A DNA stretch of 64,000 nt from Serratia nevei (GCF_024160145.1 NZ_JAMYWQ010000022.1:24996-88995), one strand, 5' to 3'; positions 22,318-34,282 are shown, counted from the first letter of the stretch. Numbers and translations are program-made. The notes: generated by a model not told the origin, from the letters alone.

Positions 22318-24050
22318 AGTTCAGGCCCCAAACCGATGTAGAACTGCATCCCGTGGGTATCCTTGTCCCCCACAGGCGCGGCGATATCCAGCTTCACCGG
22401 CCCTACCGGCGACTGCCAGCGCACGCCCACGCCGGCGCCGGTCTTGAAGTTGCTCTTTTTGATATCGTTTACCGCTTCACCGGAGTCGACGAACATCGCC
22501 CCCCACCATTTTCCGGTCACGTTGTATTGGTATTCCAGCGAGCCGGTCAGCATCTTGGAGGCACCGGTCAGCTTGCCGTCGGCATCGCGCGGCGAAATGT
22601 CTTTGTACTTGTAGCCGCGTATGCTGCGGTCACCGCCGGCGAAGAAACGCAGATCCGGCGGCACCTTGTCGAAGTCGTTGGTTTCTATCCACCCTACCTG
22701 CCCGCGCGCCACGAAACGGTGCTTGTCGGCCAGGGTGCGGATCCACACGTTCTGTGCCTGCATCAGCGCGAAGTCCACGCCGGAACCCCAGGTGGTGTCG
22801 GACACGTCGATAGAGTAGCGTTGGCTGTCGCCCCAGGTCGGCATCAGGCCGCCGCGCGAGCGGGTGCGGTTGAAGCTGACGCCGGGATACAGCAGCATGG
22901 TGGTGTTGCTGACGTTACCCTGGGTAAAGTTATCCCAGCGCCAGGTCAGGTTGATCGCCCGCTGCCAGCCGCTGGAGAGATCCCAGTTGCGCGAGGCCAC
23001 CACTTTGGAGGTGACCGACTTGGTGTCGTTAAGATTGACGTTTTTGAGGCCACCCTGCAGCAGGTAATACTGCTCCAGCGGATTCTTCAGCAGCGGGATC
23101 TTGTAGGTCAGATCCAGCTGCTGCTCCGGCGCCGACACGCTGGCACTGGTTTCCAGGCTATGCCCGCGATCGTTGAGCCAGGGCTTTTTCCAGGTGCCTT
23201 TCACCCGCGGGCCGACGTCGGTGGAGTAACCGATACCGGTCTCGACGGTGTTGCGCGTGCGCGGCGTCACCAGCGCGTCCAACGGCAAAATCTTGTTCTC
23301 TTTGGCATCATTGAAATCAGGGGACACCACCACCGAGTTGAACCAGTTGGTGGCGGACAAACGGCGGTTCAGCTCGGCCAAATCCTCCGAACTGTAGTAA
23401 TCCCCCTGATGAAAGGGCACCAGATTTTGCAGATAGTCTTCGCGGATTTGCGAGCCGGTGAATTTCACCTTGCCGAAGCGGTAACGTTCGCCGCTGTTGA
23501 AATCGATATCCCAAAACGCCTTGTGCAGATCTTCGGCCACGCCGAGCTGGCTTTTGGTCATGTCGGCGTCGAAGTAGCCTTTGCGCAACGCCAGGCCAGT
23601 CAACGATCCTTTGAAATCGTCATACTTGCCGTGGTTGAGGATCTCGCCGATGGTCGGCCGCCCCTTCTTTACCAGCGTCAGGTAGTCCTCATCGGTCTTC
23701 GCGCCCCCTTCCAGCACGATGTTGGCGCCGGCGATGCGCACCGGTTCGCCCGGGTTGACCTTGGCGTGCAACACCGGACGCGACATCCCCGGTCGATCGT
23801 CCAGCGTAAAATCGATGGTCGGCTGGTAATAGCCGAGCGCCCGCAGCCCCTGACGCACCGCCTCATCCACCCGTGCGCGGAAGCGACCGTCGGTGCCGAC
23901 TTCTTCAGGCGTGATCGACGACAGCCGCACCCGAACGTTTTTTTCCAACTCTCCGCTTAACCCCTCCACCTGCAGCCGCACGTTCGCCGCGTAGGCTGCA
24001 GGTGCCGCAAGCAGCACGGATAACAAGCACATGACCGGGTACTTTGGCAC
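22314..24050 (-). CDS. tamA: TamA, Omp85-family outer membrane protein
   Basis: TamA (578 residues) has a signal peptide (ending [10 protein letters not shown]), three POTRA domains (about 22-265) and a 16-strand barrel with the Omp85 lid motif [15 protein letters not shown] and a C-terminal YIGLGPEL strand. It forms a complex with TamB. The start is a GTG (complement of 24048-24050) preceded by AGGAG, which is better than the internal ATG six codons on. It is the first gene of tamA-tamB-ytfP and divergent from msrA, as in E. coli. Confidence 0.96.
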   Translation of the reverse strand: MPKYPVMCLLSVLLAAPAAYAANVRLQVEGLSGELEKNVRVRLSSITPEEVGTDGRFRARVDEAVRQGLRALGYYQPTIDFTLDDRPGMSRPVLHAKVNPGEPVRIAGANIVLEGGAKTDEDYLTLVKKGRPTIGEILNHGKYDDFKGSLTGLALRKGYFDADMTKSQLGVAEDLHKAFWDIDFNSGERYRFGKVKFTGSQIREDYLQNLVPFHQGDYYSSEDLAELNRRLSATNWFNSVVVSPDFNDAKENKILPLDALVTPRTRNTVETGIGYSTDVGPRVKGTWKKPWLNDRGHSLETSASVSAPEQQLDLTYKIPLLKNPLEQYYLLQGGLKNVNLNDTKSVTSKVVASRNWDLSSGWQRAINLTWRWDNFTQGNVSNTTMLLYPGVSFNRTRSRGGLMPTWGDSQRYSIDVSDTTWGSGVDFALMQAQNVWIRTLADKHRFVARGQVGWIETNDFDKVPPDLRFFAGGDRSIRGYKYKDISPRDADGKLTGASKMLTGSLEYQYNVTGKWWGAMFVDSGEAVNDIKKSNFKTGAGVGVRWQSPVGPVKLDIAAPVGDKDTHGMQFYIGLGPEL

Positions 24051-24337
24051 GTGTTCTCCTTATTGATTTTACTTTCCTGTTATGGTGTTGGCTCCGGGGC
24101 CAGGGCAGACTCCGCGCTATCATGACGGCAGCCCTCTTCAGCCTTGTTCCGGACGCTGCCCGCCGCGCTTTGTCACCGCCGCGCAACAGGCGAATTCTTC
24201 ACTTTTGGCGCTCAAAATACTGCGTTAAGCTTATACATAAACCCAACTCGCCACTTATTGTGGGCAAAGACGCGGTGAGATACAACCGAACCGCCCCCGT
24301 GTAGGGTCAATTCTTACTGTGACAACAGGAGTTAACC

Positions 24338-24979
24338 GTGGTGCCATTTTTTGATAAATCACAAACCGTCGATAAGGCAAGCGCGCTGCCTGGCCGCACC
24401 ACGCCAATGCCTGTCGCAACGCTCAACGTGGTCACCGAACACTCGATGACCCAGGTGCCGGCCGGCATGGAAGTGGCGATCTTCGCCATGGGCTGTTTCT
24501 GGGGTGTAGAGCGCCTGTTCTGGCAACAGCCGGGCGTCTACAGCACCGCCGCCGGCTACAGCGGCGGCTACACGCCGAACCCGACCTACCGCGAAGTGTG
24601 CAGCGGCCAAACCGGCCATGCCGAAGTGGTGCGCGTGGTGTTCGATCCGCAGATCGTCAGCTACACACAGCTGCTGCAAGTATTCTGGGAAAATCACGAT
24701 CCGGCGCAGGGCATGCGCCAGGGCGGCGACGTCGGCACGCAGTACCGCTCGGCGATTTACACCCTGAGCCCGGAGCAGCAGGCCGAGGCGGAAAGCAGCC
24801 TGCAGCGCTTCCAGCAGGCGATGGACGCGGCGGGCGACAAGCGCGTCATCACCACCGAGATCGCGCCGGCGCTGCCGTTCTATTACGCGGAGGACGATCA
24901 TCAGCAGTACTTGTTCAAAAACCCGGAAGGCTACTGCGGCCTGGGCGGCATCGGCGTTTGCCTGCCGCCGCAGGGCTAA
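24338..24979 (+). CDS. msrA: Peptide methionine sulfoxide reductase A
   Basis: MsrA reduces methionine-S-sulfoxide in proteins. The 213-residue protein has the catalytic signature [11 protein letters not shown] with C53, and the resolving cysteines lie in the C-terminal [14 protein letters not shown]. The start is a GTG at 24338 with AGGAG 7 bp upstream; length agrees with E. coli (212). It is divergent from tamA across 287 bp, where I see no other gene. Firm call. Confidence 0.97.
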   Translation: MVPFFDKSQTVDKASALPGRTTPMPVATLNVVTEHSMTQVPAGMEVAIFAMGCFWGVERLFWQQPGVYSTAAGYSGGYTPNPTYREVCSGQTGHAEVVRVVFDPQIVSYTQLLQVFWENHDPAQGMRQGGDVGTQYRSAIYTLSPEQQAEAESSLQRFQQAMDAAGDKRVITTEIAPALPFYYAEDDHQQYLFKNPEGYCGLGGIGVCLPPQG

Positions 24980-25033
24980 TCCACTGCCGGCCGGCGGCAC
25001 TTTTTTAACCGCTGGCGGCCCCTGTGGGGCAAC

Positions 25034-25101
25034 TGCTATACTGTACGGGCCGCTTTTGCGGCCCGATAGCTTCTTTCTGGTTGTTATCGCTGCTTTTTTT
25101 A
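25034..25101 (+). promoter_or_regulatory. Candidate promoter and structured leader of paeA
   Basis: An extended -10, TGCTATACT (25034-25042), is followed by a hairpin GGGCCGC-TTTT-GCGGCCC (25047-25064), then CGATAGC (25064-25070) that can pair with GTTATCG (25083-25089), ending in a T-run (25093-25099). The second stem plus T-run looks like an attenuator. The hairpins are visible; the control role is inference. Confidence 0.4.
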
Positions 25102-25158
25102 CTATGTACTACCCTTCCTCAAGAGCGCCGGCATCCCGTCGGCACGTATGGATAGATT

Positions 25159-26490
25159 ATGTTAAACAGTATTTTACTGATTCTTTTTCTGATCGCGGTG
25201 AGTGCGTTCTTCTCACTGTCGGAAATCTCTCTGGCCGCCTCGCGCAAGATTAAACTGAAGCTGATGGCCGACGAAGGCAACGTCAACGCCGCCAGAGTGC
25301 TCAAACTGCAAGAAACCCCAGGCATCTTCTTCACCGTGGTGCAGATCGGCCTGAACGCCGTGGCCATCCTCGGCGGTATCGTCGGCGACGCGGCGTTTTC
25401 CGGCACCTTCCAACAATTCTTTATTCGATTCCTGTCGCCCGAACTGGCAGAACAGGTCAGCTTCATCTGCTCCTTCGTGCTGGTGACCAGCCTGTTTATC
25501 CTGTTCGCCGATTTGACCCCGAAGCGCATCGGTATGATTGCACCAGAGACAGTCGCCGTCCGGATCATCAACCCGATGCGTTTCTCCATCATGATCTTCC
25601 GACCGCTGGTGTGGTTCTTCAACGGCATGGCCAACCTGATCTTCCGCATGTTCAAGCTGCCGATGGTGCGTAAAGACGACATCACCTCCGACGACATCTA
25701 CGCGGTGGTGGAAGCCGGCGCCCTGGCGGGCGTGCTGCGCAAGCAGGAGCACGAGTTGATTGAAAACGTGTTCGAACTGGAATCGCGCACCGTGCCGTCT
25801 TCGATGACCTCGCGCGAAAGCGTGGTGTACTTCGATCTGCGCGAAAGCGAAGAGAGCATCAAGGAGAAGGTCTCGACCCACCCGCACTCCAAGTTCCTGG
25901 TGTGCGACGGCCATATCGATCAGGTGGTCGGCTACGTCGACTCCAAAGACCTGCTGAATCGCGTGCTGGGCAACCAGAGCCTGGTGCTGAGCAGCGGCGT
26001 GCAGATCCGCTCGGCGCTGATCGTGCCGGATACGCTGACGCTGTCCGAAGCGCTGGAAAGCTTCAAGACCGCCGGCGAGGACTTCGCGGTGATCCTCAAT
26101 GAATATGCGCTGGTGGTGGGCATCATCACCCTTAACGACGTGATGACCACGCTGATGGGCGATTTGGTCGGCCAGGGCCAGGAAGAGCAGATCGTGGCAC
26201 GCGACGAAAGCTCATGGCTGATCGAAGGCGGCACGCCAATCGACGACGTGATGCGCGTGCTGGATATCGACGAGTTCCCGCAGGCGGGCAACTACGAGAC
26301 CATCGGCGGCTTTATGATGTATATGCTGCGCAAGATCCCGAAACGCACCGACTTCGTCAAATACGCCGGCTACAAGTTTGAAGTGGTGGATATCGACAGC
26401 TACAAGATAGACCAGCTGCTGGTCACCCGGCTGAGCGACAAACCGGCGGCGGTGCTGCCGAAGGCACCGGAAGAAACCCCGTCGGCCTAA
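25159..26490 (+). CDS. paeA: PaeA (YtfL), CNNM/CorC-type inner-membrane protein, polyamine exporter
   Basis: A 443-residue protein with an N-terminal DUF21/CNNM transmembrane domain (about 1-190, four hydrophobic segments; FFSLSEISLAASRKIKLKLMADEG is characteristic), two CBS domains (about 210-335) and a C-terminal CorC_HlyC domain (about 350-430). In Salmonella and E. coli this protein (YtfL, renamed PaeA) protects stationary cells from cadaverine and putrescine, apparently by export. It follows msrA as in E. coli. The ribosome binding site before ATG 25159 is weak. Members are often labelled hemolysin-like, which is misleading. Confidence 0.92.
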   Translation: MLNSILLILFLIAVSAFFSLSEISLAASRKIKLKLMADEGNVNAARVLKLQETPGIFFTVVQIGLNAVAILGGIVGDAAFSGTFQQFFIRFLSPELAEQVSFICSFVLVTSLFILFADLTPKRIGMIAPETVAVRIINPMRFSIMIFRPLVWFFNGMANLIFRMFKLPMVRKDDITSDDIYAVVEAGALAGVLRKQEHELIENVFELESRTVPSSMTSRESVVYFDLRESEESIKEKVSTHPHSKFLVCDGHIDQVVGYVDSKDLLNRVLGNQSLVLSSGVQIRSALIVPDTLTLSEALESFKTAGEDFAVILNEYALVVGIITLNDVMTTLMGDLVGQGQEEQIVARDESSWLIEGGTPIDDVMRVLDIDEFPQAGNYETIGGFMMYMLRKIPKRTDFVKYAGYKFEVVDIDSYKIDQLLVTRLSDKPAAVLPKAPEETPSA

Positions 26491-26497
26491 AACGTCA

Positions 26498-26524
26498 GCG
26501 GCCCCATCGGGGCCGCATTTTTTT
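26498..26524 (+). terminator. Terminator after paeA
   Basis: GCGGCCCC, loop ATC, GGGGCCGC (26498-26516) followed by a seven-T run. Confidence 0.9.
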
Positions 26525-26543
26525 ACCGCTGTCAGCGCGGTGT

Positions 26544-26750
26544 TCACCCCATCTCGGTCTGCAACAGCAGCACCTGACGGTTCACTTCTGACATCACGCT
26601 GAAATGGCGCTTGTCGCGAATCTTCGGCGGCAGGATTTTCCCCTCGTCGAATTCAAATGCGCCCACGTCCTTGATATACAACCGTCCGCGAAACAGGGTC
26701 TTAACGTACTTTGCCACTTTCAAAGGGTTATAACGCTGGAAGATTCTCAT
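26544..26750 (-). CDS. ytfK: YtfK (DUF1107), SpoT-stimulating stress protein
   Basis: A 68-residue DUF1107 protein beginning [20 protein letters not shown] and ending [15 protein letters not shown], close to E. coli YtfK along its whole length. YtfK promotes SpoT-dependent (p)ppGpp accumulation during phosphate and fatty-acid starvation. I chose ATG 26750 with GGGAGGAG about 10 bp upstream; the open frame extends 25 codons further but that part is not conserved. E. coli ytfK is PhoB-controlled; I could not see a clear Pho box. It is convergent with paeA. Confidence 0.92.
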   Translation of the reverse strand: MRIFQRYNPLKVAKYVKTLFRGRLYIKDVGAFEFDEGKILPPKIRDKRHFSVMSEVNRQVLLLQTEMG

Positions 26751-27080
26751 TCTTTTACGCTCCTCCCGTTGATCCATACGCTCAGCGAGCCGCCAAAGGT
26801 GGCAGCCTCGAAATTCAGAACGCAACTTGATTGCATGTAGTAGACCCAGTAAAGACCAGAACGTTCACTTCCACCCGGTGATCTACGCTGGATTTACACT
26901 TTTTGACAGAATTGTATATGATAATTTATAACGTTTTCAGGATATCCCTTCAAAATCTGATGATTAGCGAACCAAGGGAAAATCTGCGATCCGGTTAACA
27001 GGACAGACCTCTGATCACATCCTATGCTTTAGGCTGTCGAAGTGCTGTCGCACAAATTCCCCCTATTACAAGGAGAAAGC
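26751..27080. other. ytfK/ytfJ divergent control region
   Basis: A 330-bp AT-rich stretch. It contains the ytfK ribosome binding site at the left and a good plus-strand promoter for ytfJ at 26903-26931. I see no gene in it. Confidence 0.6.
26903..26931 (+). promoter_or_regulatory. Sigma70 promoter of ytfJ
   Basis: TTGACA (26903-26908), 17 bp, TTATAA (26926-26931). It would give a leader of about 140 nt before ytfJ. Confidence 0.6.
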
Positions 27081-27638
27081 ATGAAAACAAGTCGCATGCT
27101 GATGGTATCCCTGCTGCTCGCCCCGCTTTTCGCCTCCGCACACAACTTCCAGCTCCAGCAGCGCGTGGCGCCGGTCGGCGTCAGCGACAAAGGAGAGCTC
27201 AATTACGCTGACGGTAATTTTAGCTACCAGAACTGGAACAGCGCACAGCTCAGTGGAAAAGTGCGAGTGATACAACATATTGCCGGCCGCACCTCTGCCA
27301 AAGCCATGAACGACCCACTGATTGAAGCGATCAAGAAGGCGAAGCTACCACACGATCGTTACCAAACGACGACAATCGTCAACACCGACGACGCCCTGAT
27401 GGGCACCGCGATGTTCGTGCGCAGCAGCATCGAAGACAGCAAGAAGGAATTCCCGTGGTCGCAGTTTATCGTCGACAGCGACGGCAACGTGCGCAAGGCC
27501 TGGGATCTGCAGCCGAAAGGCTCCGCCATCGTGGTGCTGGATAAGCAAGGGCGCATTCAGTTCGCCAAAGACGGTGCGCTGACGCCGGAAGAGGTGCAGC
27601 AGGTGATGTCCAAGCTGCACCAGCTGTTGGCGAACTAA
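27081..27638 (+). CDS. ytfJ: YtfJ, periplasmic thioredoxin-fold-like protein
   Basis: A 185-residue secreted protein with a signal peptide (MKTSRMLMVSLLLAPLFASA) followed by a single domain with KVRVIQHIAGRTSAKAMN and FIVDSDGNVRKAW. The fold is related to thioredoxin/peroxiredoxin-like proteins, but I see no CxxC active site, so redox activity is doubtful. ATG 27081 has AGGAG at the right distance; the open frame upstream to 27042 is not conserved. It lies 1 bp from the convergent cysQ stop. Function is unknown. Confidence 0.9.
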   Translation: MKTSRMLMVSLLLAPLFASAHNFQLQQRVAPVGVSDKGELNYADGNFSYQNWNSAQLSGKVRVIQHIAGRTSAKAMNDPLIEAIKKAKLPHDRYQTTTIVNTDDALMGTAMFVRSSIEDSKKEFPWSQFIVDSDGNVRKAWDLQPKGSAIVVLDKQGRIQFAKDGALTPEEVQQVMSKLHQLLAN

Positions 27639-27639
27639 C

Positions 27640-28380
27640 TCAGAACAGCGACACCCGGAAGCCGGGGTTGAGGAAGGATTCACGCGGGGTATAGAGCAAC
27701 GGCTTGCCCTGCCAATCGTGAATTTGCGCTCCGGCGGCCACCGCCACCGCATGGCCTGCGGCGGTATCCCAAATGTTGGTTGGCCCAAAGCGCGGATAGA
27801 GCTGCGCCTTGCCTTCCGCCACCAGGCAGAACTTCAGCGAGGAACCAACGGACACGGTCTGGTGCTCACCCAGTTGCTGCAGATAGTCTTTCAGCTCGTC
27901 GTCGATATGCGAGCGGCTTACCACCACCAACGGCGGATGTGCGTTGCTGACGCCGATCGCCTGCCGCACGCCCTTCTCTTCTTTCCAGGCCTTGCCGCGT
28001 TCCGCCAGATACAACACGTCGATCGCCGGGGCATACACCACCCCCATCACCGCCTGCCCGTCTTCAATCAGGGCGATATTGACCGTGAACTCACCGTTGC
28101 GGTGCAAAAACTCTTTGGTGCCGTCCAACGGATCGACCAGCCAGTAACGCGTCCAGCTGCGGCGCTCTTCCCACGCCGGCGGATCTTCTTCCGACAGCAG
28201 CGGCACCTCGGGCGTCAGCGCCGCCAGGCCGCGCTTGATGATGTGATGCGCCGCCAGATCGGCCGCCGTCACCGGTGAATCATCTTTTTTCTGTGCGACA
28301 TCAAGCGGTTGTTCACCGTCGTACACCGCCATGATCGCCGCCCCCGCCTCGCGGGACAGTTGGCAAATTTGCTCTAGCAT
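27640..28380 (-). CDS. cysQ: CysQ, 3'(2'),5'-bisphosphate nucleotidase
   Basis: CysQ removes the 3' phosphate of PAP, a by-product of sulfate assimilation. The 246-residue protein has the IMPase-family metal motifs [19 protein letters not shown] and the C-terminal [12 protein letters not shown] place the start at ATG 28380 ([13 protein letters not shown]) with GAGGTG about 4 bp upstream; an ATG directly before it (28383) is equally in frame. It is divergent from cpdB, as in E. coli. Confidence 0.96.
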   Translation of the reverse strand: MLEQICQLSREAGAAIMAVYDGEQPLDVAQKKDDSPVTAADLAAHHIIKRGLAALTPEVPLLSEEDPPAWEERRSWTRYWLVDPLDGTKEFLHRNGEFTVNIALIEDGQAVMGVVYAPAIDVLYLAERGKAWKEEKGVRQAIGVSNAHPPLVVVSRSHIDDELKDYLQQLGEHQTVSVGSSLKFCLVAEGKAQLYPRFGPTNIWDTAAGHAVAVAAGAQIHDWQGKPLLYTPRESFLNPGFRVSLF

Positions 28381-28635
28381 CATGCACCTCAACTCTGCAT
28401 CTCCGTGGGAAATTTCCCCCTGTCTCTGCTAGCAGACTAGTTTTTTTTACGCCGAATATCCATCTCAACCGGCTAACCCCCGGGAATTCCTCAGATCTTG
28501 TTAGGCACAACTGTGAACTTCCCCGCGTTACCCGCCACCGTTTTCTGCCACACTTCACAGTTTGCTGTGGCAAGCCATGTTAATTACATTTCCCTCTGCG
28601 ATAACACTCGAATAATGGAATGGAGAGAGCCCAAA

Positions 28636-30588
28636 ATGATGAAGCATCCACTGACGCTGTCCGCGCTTGCGCTGCTGGTGTGCACCTCGGCGCAGGCGGC
28701 CACCGTCGATCTGCGCGTGCTGGAAACCACCGACCTGCACAGCAACATGATGGACTTCGACTACTACAAGGACACGCCGACCGATAAATTCGGCCTGGTG
28801 CGCACCGCCAGCCTGATCCAGCAGGCGCGCCAGCAGGCCGCCAACGCGGTGTTGGTGGATAACGGCGACATCATTCAGGGCAGCCCGCTCGGCGACTACA
28901 TGGCGGCCAAGGGGCTGAAACCGGGCGACGTGCATCCGGTCTACAAGGCGATGAACACGCTGGACTATGTGGTCGGCAACATCGGCAACCATGAGTTCAA
29001 CTACGGGCTGGACTACCTGAAGAATGCCATCGCCGGCGCCAAATTCCCGTATATCAACGCCAACGTCATCGACGCCAAAACGCAAAAACCGCTGTTCACG
29101 CCCTACATCATCGTCGATACGCCGGTGAAAGACCGCGACGGCAAGGCGCATACGCTGCGCATCGGCTACATCGGCTTCGTGCCGCCGCAGATCCTGGTGT
29201 GGGACAAGGCTAACCTGCAGGGCAAGGTGACGGTGGACGACATCACCGCCACCGCCAAACGCTACGTGCCGGAAATGCGTAAACAGGGCGCCGATCTGGT
29301 GGTGGCGATCCCGCATTCCGGGCTATCCAGCGAACCTTACAAGGCGATGGCGGAAAACTCGGTCTACTACCTCAGCCAGGTGCCGGGCATCGACGCCATC
29401 ATGTTCGGCCACGCCCATGCGGTGTTCCCGAGCAAGGACTTCGCCAACATCAAAGGCGCAGATATCGATAAGGGCCTGCTGAACGGCGTACCGGCGGTGA
29501 TGCCGGGCCAATGGGGCGATCATCTCGGCGTAGTCGACCTGCAGCTCAACAACGATAGCGGTAGCTGGAAAGTGACCGCCGCCAAAGCGGAAGCACGGCC
29601 GATCTACGACAAAGAGAACAAGAAATCGCTGGCGGCGGAAGACGCCGCGCTGGTGAACGTGTTGGCGGACGATCACAAGGGCACGCGCGAGTTCGTCAGC
29701 CAGCCGATCGGTAAATCCGACGGTAACATGTACAGCTACCTGGCGCTGGTGCAGGACGATCCGACGGTGCAGATCGTCAACAATGCGCAGAAGGCCTACG
29801 TCGAACATTATATTCAGGGCGACCCGGACCTGGCCGATCTGCCTGTGCTGTCGGCGGCGGCGCCGTTCAAGGTCGGCGGCCGCAAGAACGATCCGGCCAG
29901 CTTCGTCGAAGTGGAAAAGGGCCAGCTCACCTTCCGCAACGCCGCCGATCTCTATCTCTACCCCAATACCCTGGTGGTGGTGAAGGCCAGCGGCAAAGAG
30001 GTGAAAGAGTGGCTGGAGTGCTCCGCCGGCCAGTTCAACCAGATCGACGTCAACAGCGCCAAGCCGCAGGGCTTGATCAACTGGGACGGCTTCCGCACCT
30101 ATAACTTCGACGTGATCGACGGCGTCAATTACCAGATCGACGTCAGCCAGCCGGCGCGCTACGACGGCGAATGCCAGCTGATCAACGATAAGGCGGAGCG
30201 CATCAAGCAGCTGACCTTCAACGGCAAGCCGATCGATCCCAACGCCACCTTCCTGGTCGCCACCAACAACTACCGTGCCTACGGCGGCAAATTTGCCGGC
30301 ACCGGCGACAAGCACATCGCCTTCGCCTCGCCGGATGAAAACCGTTCGGTGCTGGCGGCCTACATCAGCGCCGAAACCCAGCGGCACGGTGCGGTGCATC
30401 CGCAGGCGGACAACAACTGGCGTTTGGCGACCTTCAGCAGCCAGCAGCCGCTGGATATCCGCTTCGAGACTTCGCCGTCGGACAAAGCGACGGCGTTTAT
30501 CAAGCAGCACGCTCAATATCCGATGACCGCCGAGGGCAATGACCGCATCGGCTTCGCGGTGTATCGCATCGATTTAAGCGCTAAGTAA
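28636..30588 (+). CDS. cpdB: CpdB, periplasmic 2',3'-cyclic phosphodiesterase/3'-nucleotidase
   Basis: CpdB is a 650-residue periplasmic enzyme that scavenges nucleotides by cleaving 2',3'-cyclic phosphates and 3'-nucleotides. After the signal peptide (ending AQA-ATVDLR) comes a calcineurin-like metallophosphatase domain with [26 protein letters not shown] and GHAHAVFP, and a C-terminal 5'-nucleotidase domain. I chose the ATGATG at 28636 with GGAGAGAG upstream; earlier in-frame starts are not supported. A GC hairpin without a T-run lies after the stop. Confidence 0.96.
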   Translation: MMKHPLTLSALALLVCTSAQAATVDLRVLETTDLHSNMMDFDYYKDTPTDKFGLVRTASLIQQARQQAANAVLVDNGDIIQGSPLGDYMAAKGLKPGDVHPVYKAMNTLDYVVGNIGNHEFNYGLDYLKNAIAGAKFPYINANVIDAKTQKPLFTPYIIVDTPVKDRDGKAHTLRIGYIGFVPPQILVWDKANLQGKVTVDDITATAKRYVPEMRKQGADLVVAIPHSGLSSEPYKAMAENSVYYLSQVPGIDAIMFGHAHAVFPSKDFANIKGADIDKGLLNGVPAVMPGQWGDHLGVVDLQLNNDSGSWKVTAAKAEARPIYDKENKKSLAAEDAALVNVLADDHKGTREFVSQPIGKSDGNMYSYLALVQDDPTVQIVNNAQKAYVEHYIQGDPDLADLPVLSAAAPFKVGGRKNDPASFVEVEKGQLTFRNAADLYLYPNTLVVVKASGKEVKEWLECSAGQFNQIDVNSAKPQGLINWDGFRTYNFDVIDGVNYQIDVSQPARYDGECQLINDKAERIKQLTFNGKPIDPNATFLVATNNYRAYGGKFAGTGDKHIAFASPDENRSVLAAYISAETQRHGAVHPQADNNWRLATFSSQQPLDIRFETSPSDKATAFIKQHAQYPMTAEGNDRIGFAVYRIDLSAK

Positions 30589-30600
30589 CCGCTCTCTCCG

Positions 30601-30621
30601 GCCGGGGCCGCCCGCCCCGGC
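30601..30621 (+). terminator. GC hairpin after cpdB
   Basis: GCCGGGGC, five-base loop, GCCCCGGC, 13 bp after the stop. No T-run follows, so termination may be inefficient. Confidence 0.5.
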
Positions 30622-30646
30622 TATGCCATGACCGAACGGCGCATAA

Positions 30647-30670
30647 AATAAGGGCGCCACGTAGGCGCCC
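30647..30670 (-). terminator. Terminator after fklB
   Basis: GGGCGCC (30652-30658), loop ACGTA, GGCGCCC (30664-30670); the minus strand continues into TTATTTTA. Confidence 0.75.
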
Positions 30671-30689
30671 AGAACAATCCTCGGTGGGA

Positions 30690-31310
30690 TTACAGGATTT
30701 CCAGCAGCTCGACGTCGAACACCAGCGCGCTGAACGGCGGGATGGACGCGCCTGCGCCACGCTCGCCGTAGGCCAGGTTGTGCGGGATATACAGCTGCCA
30801 TTTGGAGCCGACCGGCATCAGGGTCAGCGCCTCGATCCAGCCTGGGATCACGCCGCTGACCGGGAATTCTGCCGGCTGGCCGCGCTCGACCGAGCTGTCG
30901 AACACGTCGCCGTTGATCAGACGACCGGTGTAGTGCACACGCACGCGATCCTGACGGGACGGGATCGGGCCGTTGCCCTGCTCCAGCACGGAGAACTGCA
31001 GACCGGACTCGGTCAGCGTCACGTCGTCGCGCTTGGCGTTATCGTCCAGGAATTTCTGGCCTTCAACGGCCATCGCCTGCTGGCGCTCGCGGCGCACCGC
31101 GTCCGCACGCTCGTGGATTTCACGCAGCGCACGGTGCACCACGTCTACCGGAACCGCCGGGGCATTCCCTTCCAGCGCGTCACGCAGCCCCGCCAGCAAA
31201 GCTTCCGGTTGCAAGCCTTCCAGCCCGGACTCTTGCAGCTGCTGGCCGACCTGTAAACCAATCCCGTAACTTGCTTGCGCTTCAACGCTGTCAAAAGAAG
31301 GGGTTGTCAT
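30690..31310 (-). CDS. fklB: FklB (FKBP22), peptidyl-prolyl isomerase
   Basis: A 206-residue dimeric FKBP-type isomerase. The N-terminal dimerisation domain ([20 protein letters not shown]...) and a long linking helix lead to a C-terminal FKBP domain (about 95-206) with [36 protein letters not shown] and AYGERGAG. There is no signal peptide, so it is cytoplasmic. The start is ATG 31310 with AAGGAAAA upstream; the frame extends to 31364 without conservation. It is divergent from ytfB. Confidence 0.96.
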   Translation of the reverse strand: MTTPSFDSVEAQASYGIGLQVGQQLQESGLEGLQPEALLAGLRDALEGNAPAVPVDVVHRALREIHERADAVRRERQQAMAVEGQKFLDDNAKRDDVTLTESGLQFSVLEQGNGPIPSRQDRVRVHYTGRLINGDVFDSSVERGQPAEFPVSGVIPGWIEALTLMPVGSKWQLYIPHNLAYGERGAGASIPPFSALVFDVELLEIL

Positions 31311-31577
31311 GGGGTTTTCCTTAAGTCTGTAAAAAGTCGAAAGCGCAGCATAACAGCGCGTCAATGCCGGGTAAAATCTTGTGTGGAGAATGATGACTTT
31401 TGTCGTAGAAAAAGAAACAATAACCTTCTGTTAACGCCCGCAGCCGCAAACCGCGGCTCTGCCGCTCAGCTGCCTTTCGCTTCAATCAGTTAGCGGACTA
31501 TACTGAAAGCAGGATATCGGGTAGGCGAGGCGCTTGCCGCGCTGCGCCAATTACTACGCCGTCGAAGAGAGGTCACC

Positions 31578-32237
31578 ATGGGCAGAATCGCGCCCAGGAG
31601 AAGGAAAACCACCCGCATCTACCAGCCGCTGCTGCACACCTGGCTGAACGTCAGCCAGCGCCTGAAACCGGGCGCCGCACCCACGTCTGAAGGTGCGGAA
31701 CCCCCAGCGGAGCCGCCGTCGGCCAACGACAAAATGCAGCAGGTCAAAGCGCTGCTGGCCAAAGTCTGGCATCTGCCGGACGGTTTCCATTGGATGGAGC
31801 CGCTGCCCTACTTCCACCGCCGCTGGGTGCTGATCTTCGGCATCATTCTGCTGCTGGCCCTGCTGTGGCCTTACTCGCCCGAAAGACAGCCGTTCCCGGT
31901 CTCCCAGCAGGAAACCAACGTGCCGCTGCAGGCCGAGCGGCAAAACAGCGCCACCAACGAACCGACACCGGCGGGCAACTGGCAGCGTTACCAGATCCAG
32001 CCCGGCCAGACGCTGGCCCAGCTGTTCCGCGACAACAACCTGCCGGTGAATGAAGTGTTCGCCATGGCGCAGGTGGAAGGCGGCGACAAGCCGCTGAGCA
32101 ACATGAAAGCCGGCCAGGAAGTGCGCATCGAACGCGACGCCAACGGCGTGATTAACGCGCTGTCGGTCACCACGGTAGACAACAGCCAGGTGCTGTTCCG
32201 CCGCCAGGCCGACGGCAGCTACCGCCGGGAACGCTAA
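31578..32237 (+). CDS. ytfB: YtfB, OapA-family cell-division-associated protein
   Basis: A 219-residue bitopic inner-membrane protein: cytoplasmic N-terminus, one TM (about 83-98, VLIFGIILLLALLWPYS), a Pro/Gln-rich linker, and a C-terminal opacity-associated protein A LysM-like domain (RYQIQPGQTLAQLFRDNNLPVNEVFAMAQVEG). In E. coli it binds septal glycans and affects cell division. GAGGTCACC precedes the ATG. The N-terminal half differs greatly from E. coli, as usual in this family. It ends 3 bp from the convergent DUF488 gene. Confidence 0.9.
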   Translation: MGRIAPRRRKTTRIYQPLLHTWLNVSQRLKPGAAPTSEGAEPPAEPPSANDKMQQVKALLAKVWHLPDGFHWMEPLPYFHRRWVLIFGIILLLALLWPYSPERQPFPVSQQETNVPLQAERQNSATNEPTPAGNWQRYQIQPGQTLAQLFRDNNLPVNEVFAMAQVEGGDKPLSNMKAGQEVRIERDANGVINALSVTTVDNSQVLFRRQADGSYRRER

Positions 32238-32240
32238 TCC

Positions 32241-32594
32241 CTAGAGCTGCGTCAGCAAAAACTCGCGCAGCACCACGCCCTGGTTGTGCTCGGTATCTTT
32301 GCTGCCATACAGCAGCGTCAGCGCATGCCCCTGCCTCAGCAGCGCCACCAGCGGCTGCCAGGCGGCGTTGGCCGCCAGCTGTTGGCGGTAACGCGTCTCG
32401 AAGACCGCCCACTGGTCGGTATGTTGATGGAACCACTTGCGCAGCTCATCATCCGGCGCCACCTGTTTTAACCACTGCACGCCCGCCAGCCGCTCCTTGC
32501 TGATGCCGCGCGGCCATAGCCTGTCTATCAGATAACAGTGTTCCGGCGCCGGCGCGCTGAAATCATACACCCGCTGTAGCGTAATCTTTGCCAT
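32241..32594 (-). CDS. DUF488 family protein (YeaO type)
   Basis: A 117-residue protein of the DUF488 family. The signature LIDRLWPRGISKERL is near residues 22-36, with FETRYRQQL and LTLLYGSKDTEHNQG after it. No TM or signal peptide is present. The family is widespread and uncharacterised; I assign no reaction. It lies between ytfB and the rplI terminator, and is probably monocistronic. Confidence 0.85.
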   Translation of the reverse strand: MAKITLQRVYDFSAPAPEHCYLIDRLWPRGISKERLAGVQWLKQVAPDDELRKWFHQHTDQWAVFETRYRQQLAANAAWQPLVALLRQGHALTLLYGSKDTEHNQGVVLREFLLTQL

Positions 32595-32652
32595 CGCACG
32601 CTCTCCTGTTCATCCCGTCTTGAAGCGTAGCGCGTTTTGCCGGGCGCAGAAA

Positions 32653-32682
32653 AGCAAAACGCCAGCGCGAGGCTGGCGTTTT
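32653..32682 (-). terminator. Terminator of the S6 operon
   Basis: ACGCCAGC (32659-32666), five-base loop, GCTGGCGT (32672-32679) with an A-run on the 5' side; minus-strand T-run. It lies 24 bp beyond the rplI stop. Confidence 0.85.
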
Positions 32683-32705
32683 AACCGGGTTAACAGCAGC
32701 GTAAA

Positions 32706-33170
<465 letters not shown>

Positions 33171-33197
33171 TCAAAGTCGTTAATGGACAGTGGCCGA

Positions 33198-33747
<550 letters not shown>

Positions 33748-33755
33748 GACGGCAA

Positions 33756-34245
<490 letters not shown>

Positions 34246-34253
34246 GACGCGTA

Positions 34254-34282
34254 ATCATACTGACGCAGGGCGGGAAACTCAA
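34254..34282 (-). promoter_or_regulatory. Sigma70 promoter of the S6 operon
   Basis: On the minus strand TTGAGT (34277-34282), 17 bp, TATGAT (34254-34259). It gives a leader of roughly 95 nt. Confidence 0.7.

Noticed and set aside
25104..25253. Possible leader peptide starting MYYPSSRAPASRR before paeA
   Set aside because: It lacks a ribosome binding site and runs out of frame into paeA; probably chance.
28425..28436. 12-bp perfect palindrome TCTGCTAGCAGA near a T-run between cysQ and cpdB
   Set aside because: No loop is available for a terminator and no known operator fits; could be an operator but evidence is too thin.
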